Assembly: GCA_001312405.1 (NCBI GenBank)
Contig: BBDR01000002.1
Coordinates: 434,001-498,000, forward strand
DNA: 64,000 bases
Direction: 5' to 3'
Source of the DNA: Clostridium sp. NkU-1
GTDB lineage: Bacteria > Bacillota_A > Clostridia > Lachnospirales > Lachnospiraceae
Within the stretch, counting starts at the first letter, position 1, and each line of letters begins with the position of its first letter. The notes under the pieces were generated by a model. The model saw only the letters and a list, made by a program, of their open reading frames with translations, made no database searches and was not told the origin of the DNA. The translations under genes were made by a program, and so were the position numbers. Positions 63,931-64,000 of this stretch are shown here, piece after piece.

Positions 63931-64000
63931 ACCTTTAAGGAAAAAAATTGAATAAGAGCCTTATAATTATAATTAATTAAGGCAGCTTAATTTAAGATGC

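Overview
The window looks like a chromosomal segment of a low-GC Firmicute of the Lachnospiraceae (Lacrimispora / Clostridium cluster XIVa type). The clues are a single-chain clostridial PurL of about 1,250 residues, AGGAGG-type ribosome binding sites, an FMN riboswitch on an ECF riboflavin transporter gene, a canonical G3:U70 tRNA-Ala, and a PRD/PTS-regulated muropeptide locus. A striking technical property is that most long genes are broken by one or more single-base frameshifts, often at runs of A, T or G, while conserved protein sequence continues in the next frame. More than fifty such breaks are visible. I read these mainly as sequence-quality indels, so split genes are given as one feature spanning the whole reconstructed gene.

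Region 1 (1-23,120) is mostly housekeeping and sugar metabolism: a sigma-like protein, a histidine phosphatase, purL, a KimA-like permease, a MerR regulator, a rubredoxin-like NADH oxidoreductase, a transporter-asnB pair, an OLD-like ATPase, a sugar O-acetyltransferase, a four-gene pentose operon (xylB, transaldolase-like fsa, DUF4867, FucI-like isomerase), a CPBP protease, a short mobile-element scar, ribU with its FMN riboswitch, and tRNA-Ala(GGC).

Region 2 (about 23.1-60.3 kb) is bracketed by two imperfect direct copies of the tRNA-Ala 3' end plus its downstream hairpin, so it reads as an accessory island of about 37 kb. No integrase is visible. It holds a TetR / rifampicin-phosphotransferase-like / truncated MFS operon, IS debris, a sulfur module (CoA-disulfide/persulfide reductase-rhodanese, siroheme reductase, LysR with a perfect operator palindrome), a Y-family polymerase with YolD, an Fe-S nitroreductase, a GntR-controlled hypB / giant GltD-like flavoprotein / hypA / DUF5692 / PTS-IIB cluster, and a virulence-like block (45.9-60.1 kb).

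The virulence-like block is the most interesting part. It has an endolysin-like muramidase, an encapsulin-cargo-type ferritin without a shell gene, a MalT/LAL-type LuxR regulator, three tandem alpha-helical pore-forming-toxin-like genes without signal peptides, two chemoreceptors, an SSB-like protein and a bactofilin-like protein. Five transcription units in this block are preceded by a 17-bp box (TACCNCANAATGNGGTA). In each case the box lies 21-22 bp upstream of a plausible -10 hexamer, which puts its centre near -42, the place where a class II activator binds. The block therefore looks like a single regulon, probably controlled by the LAL regulator encoded within it.

Region 3 (60.4-64 kb) returns to chromosome-like content: an HPr-like protein lacking the usual Arg and regulatory Ser, a MupG-type 6-phospho-N-acetylmuramidase, and an intact PRD/EIIB/EIIA regulator. 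The locus is framed by two copies of a TTTCCTA-N5-TAGGAAA inverted repeat.
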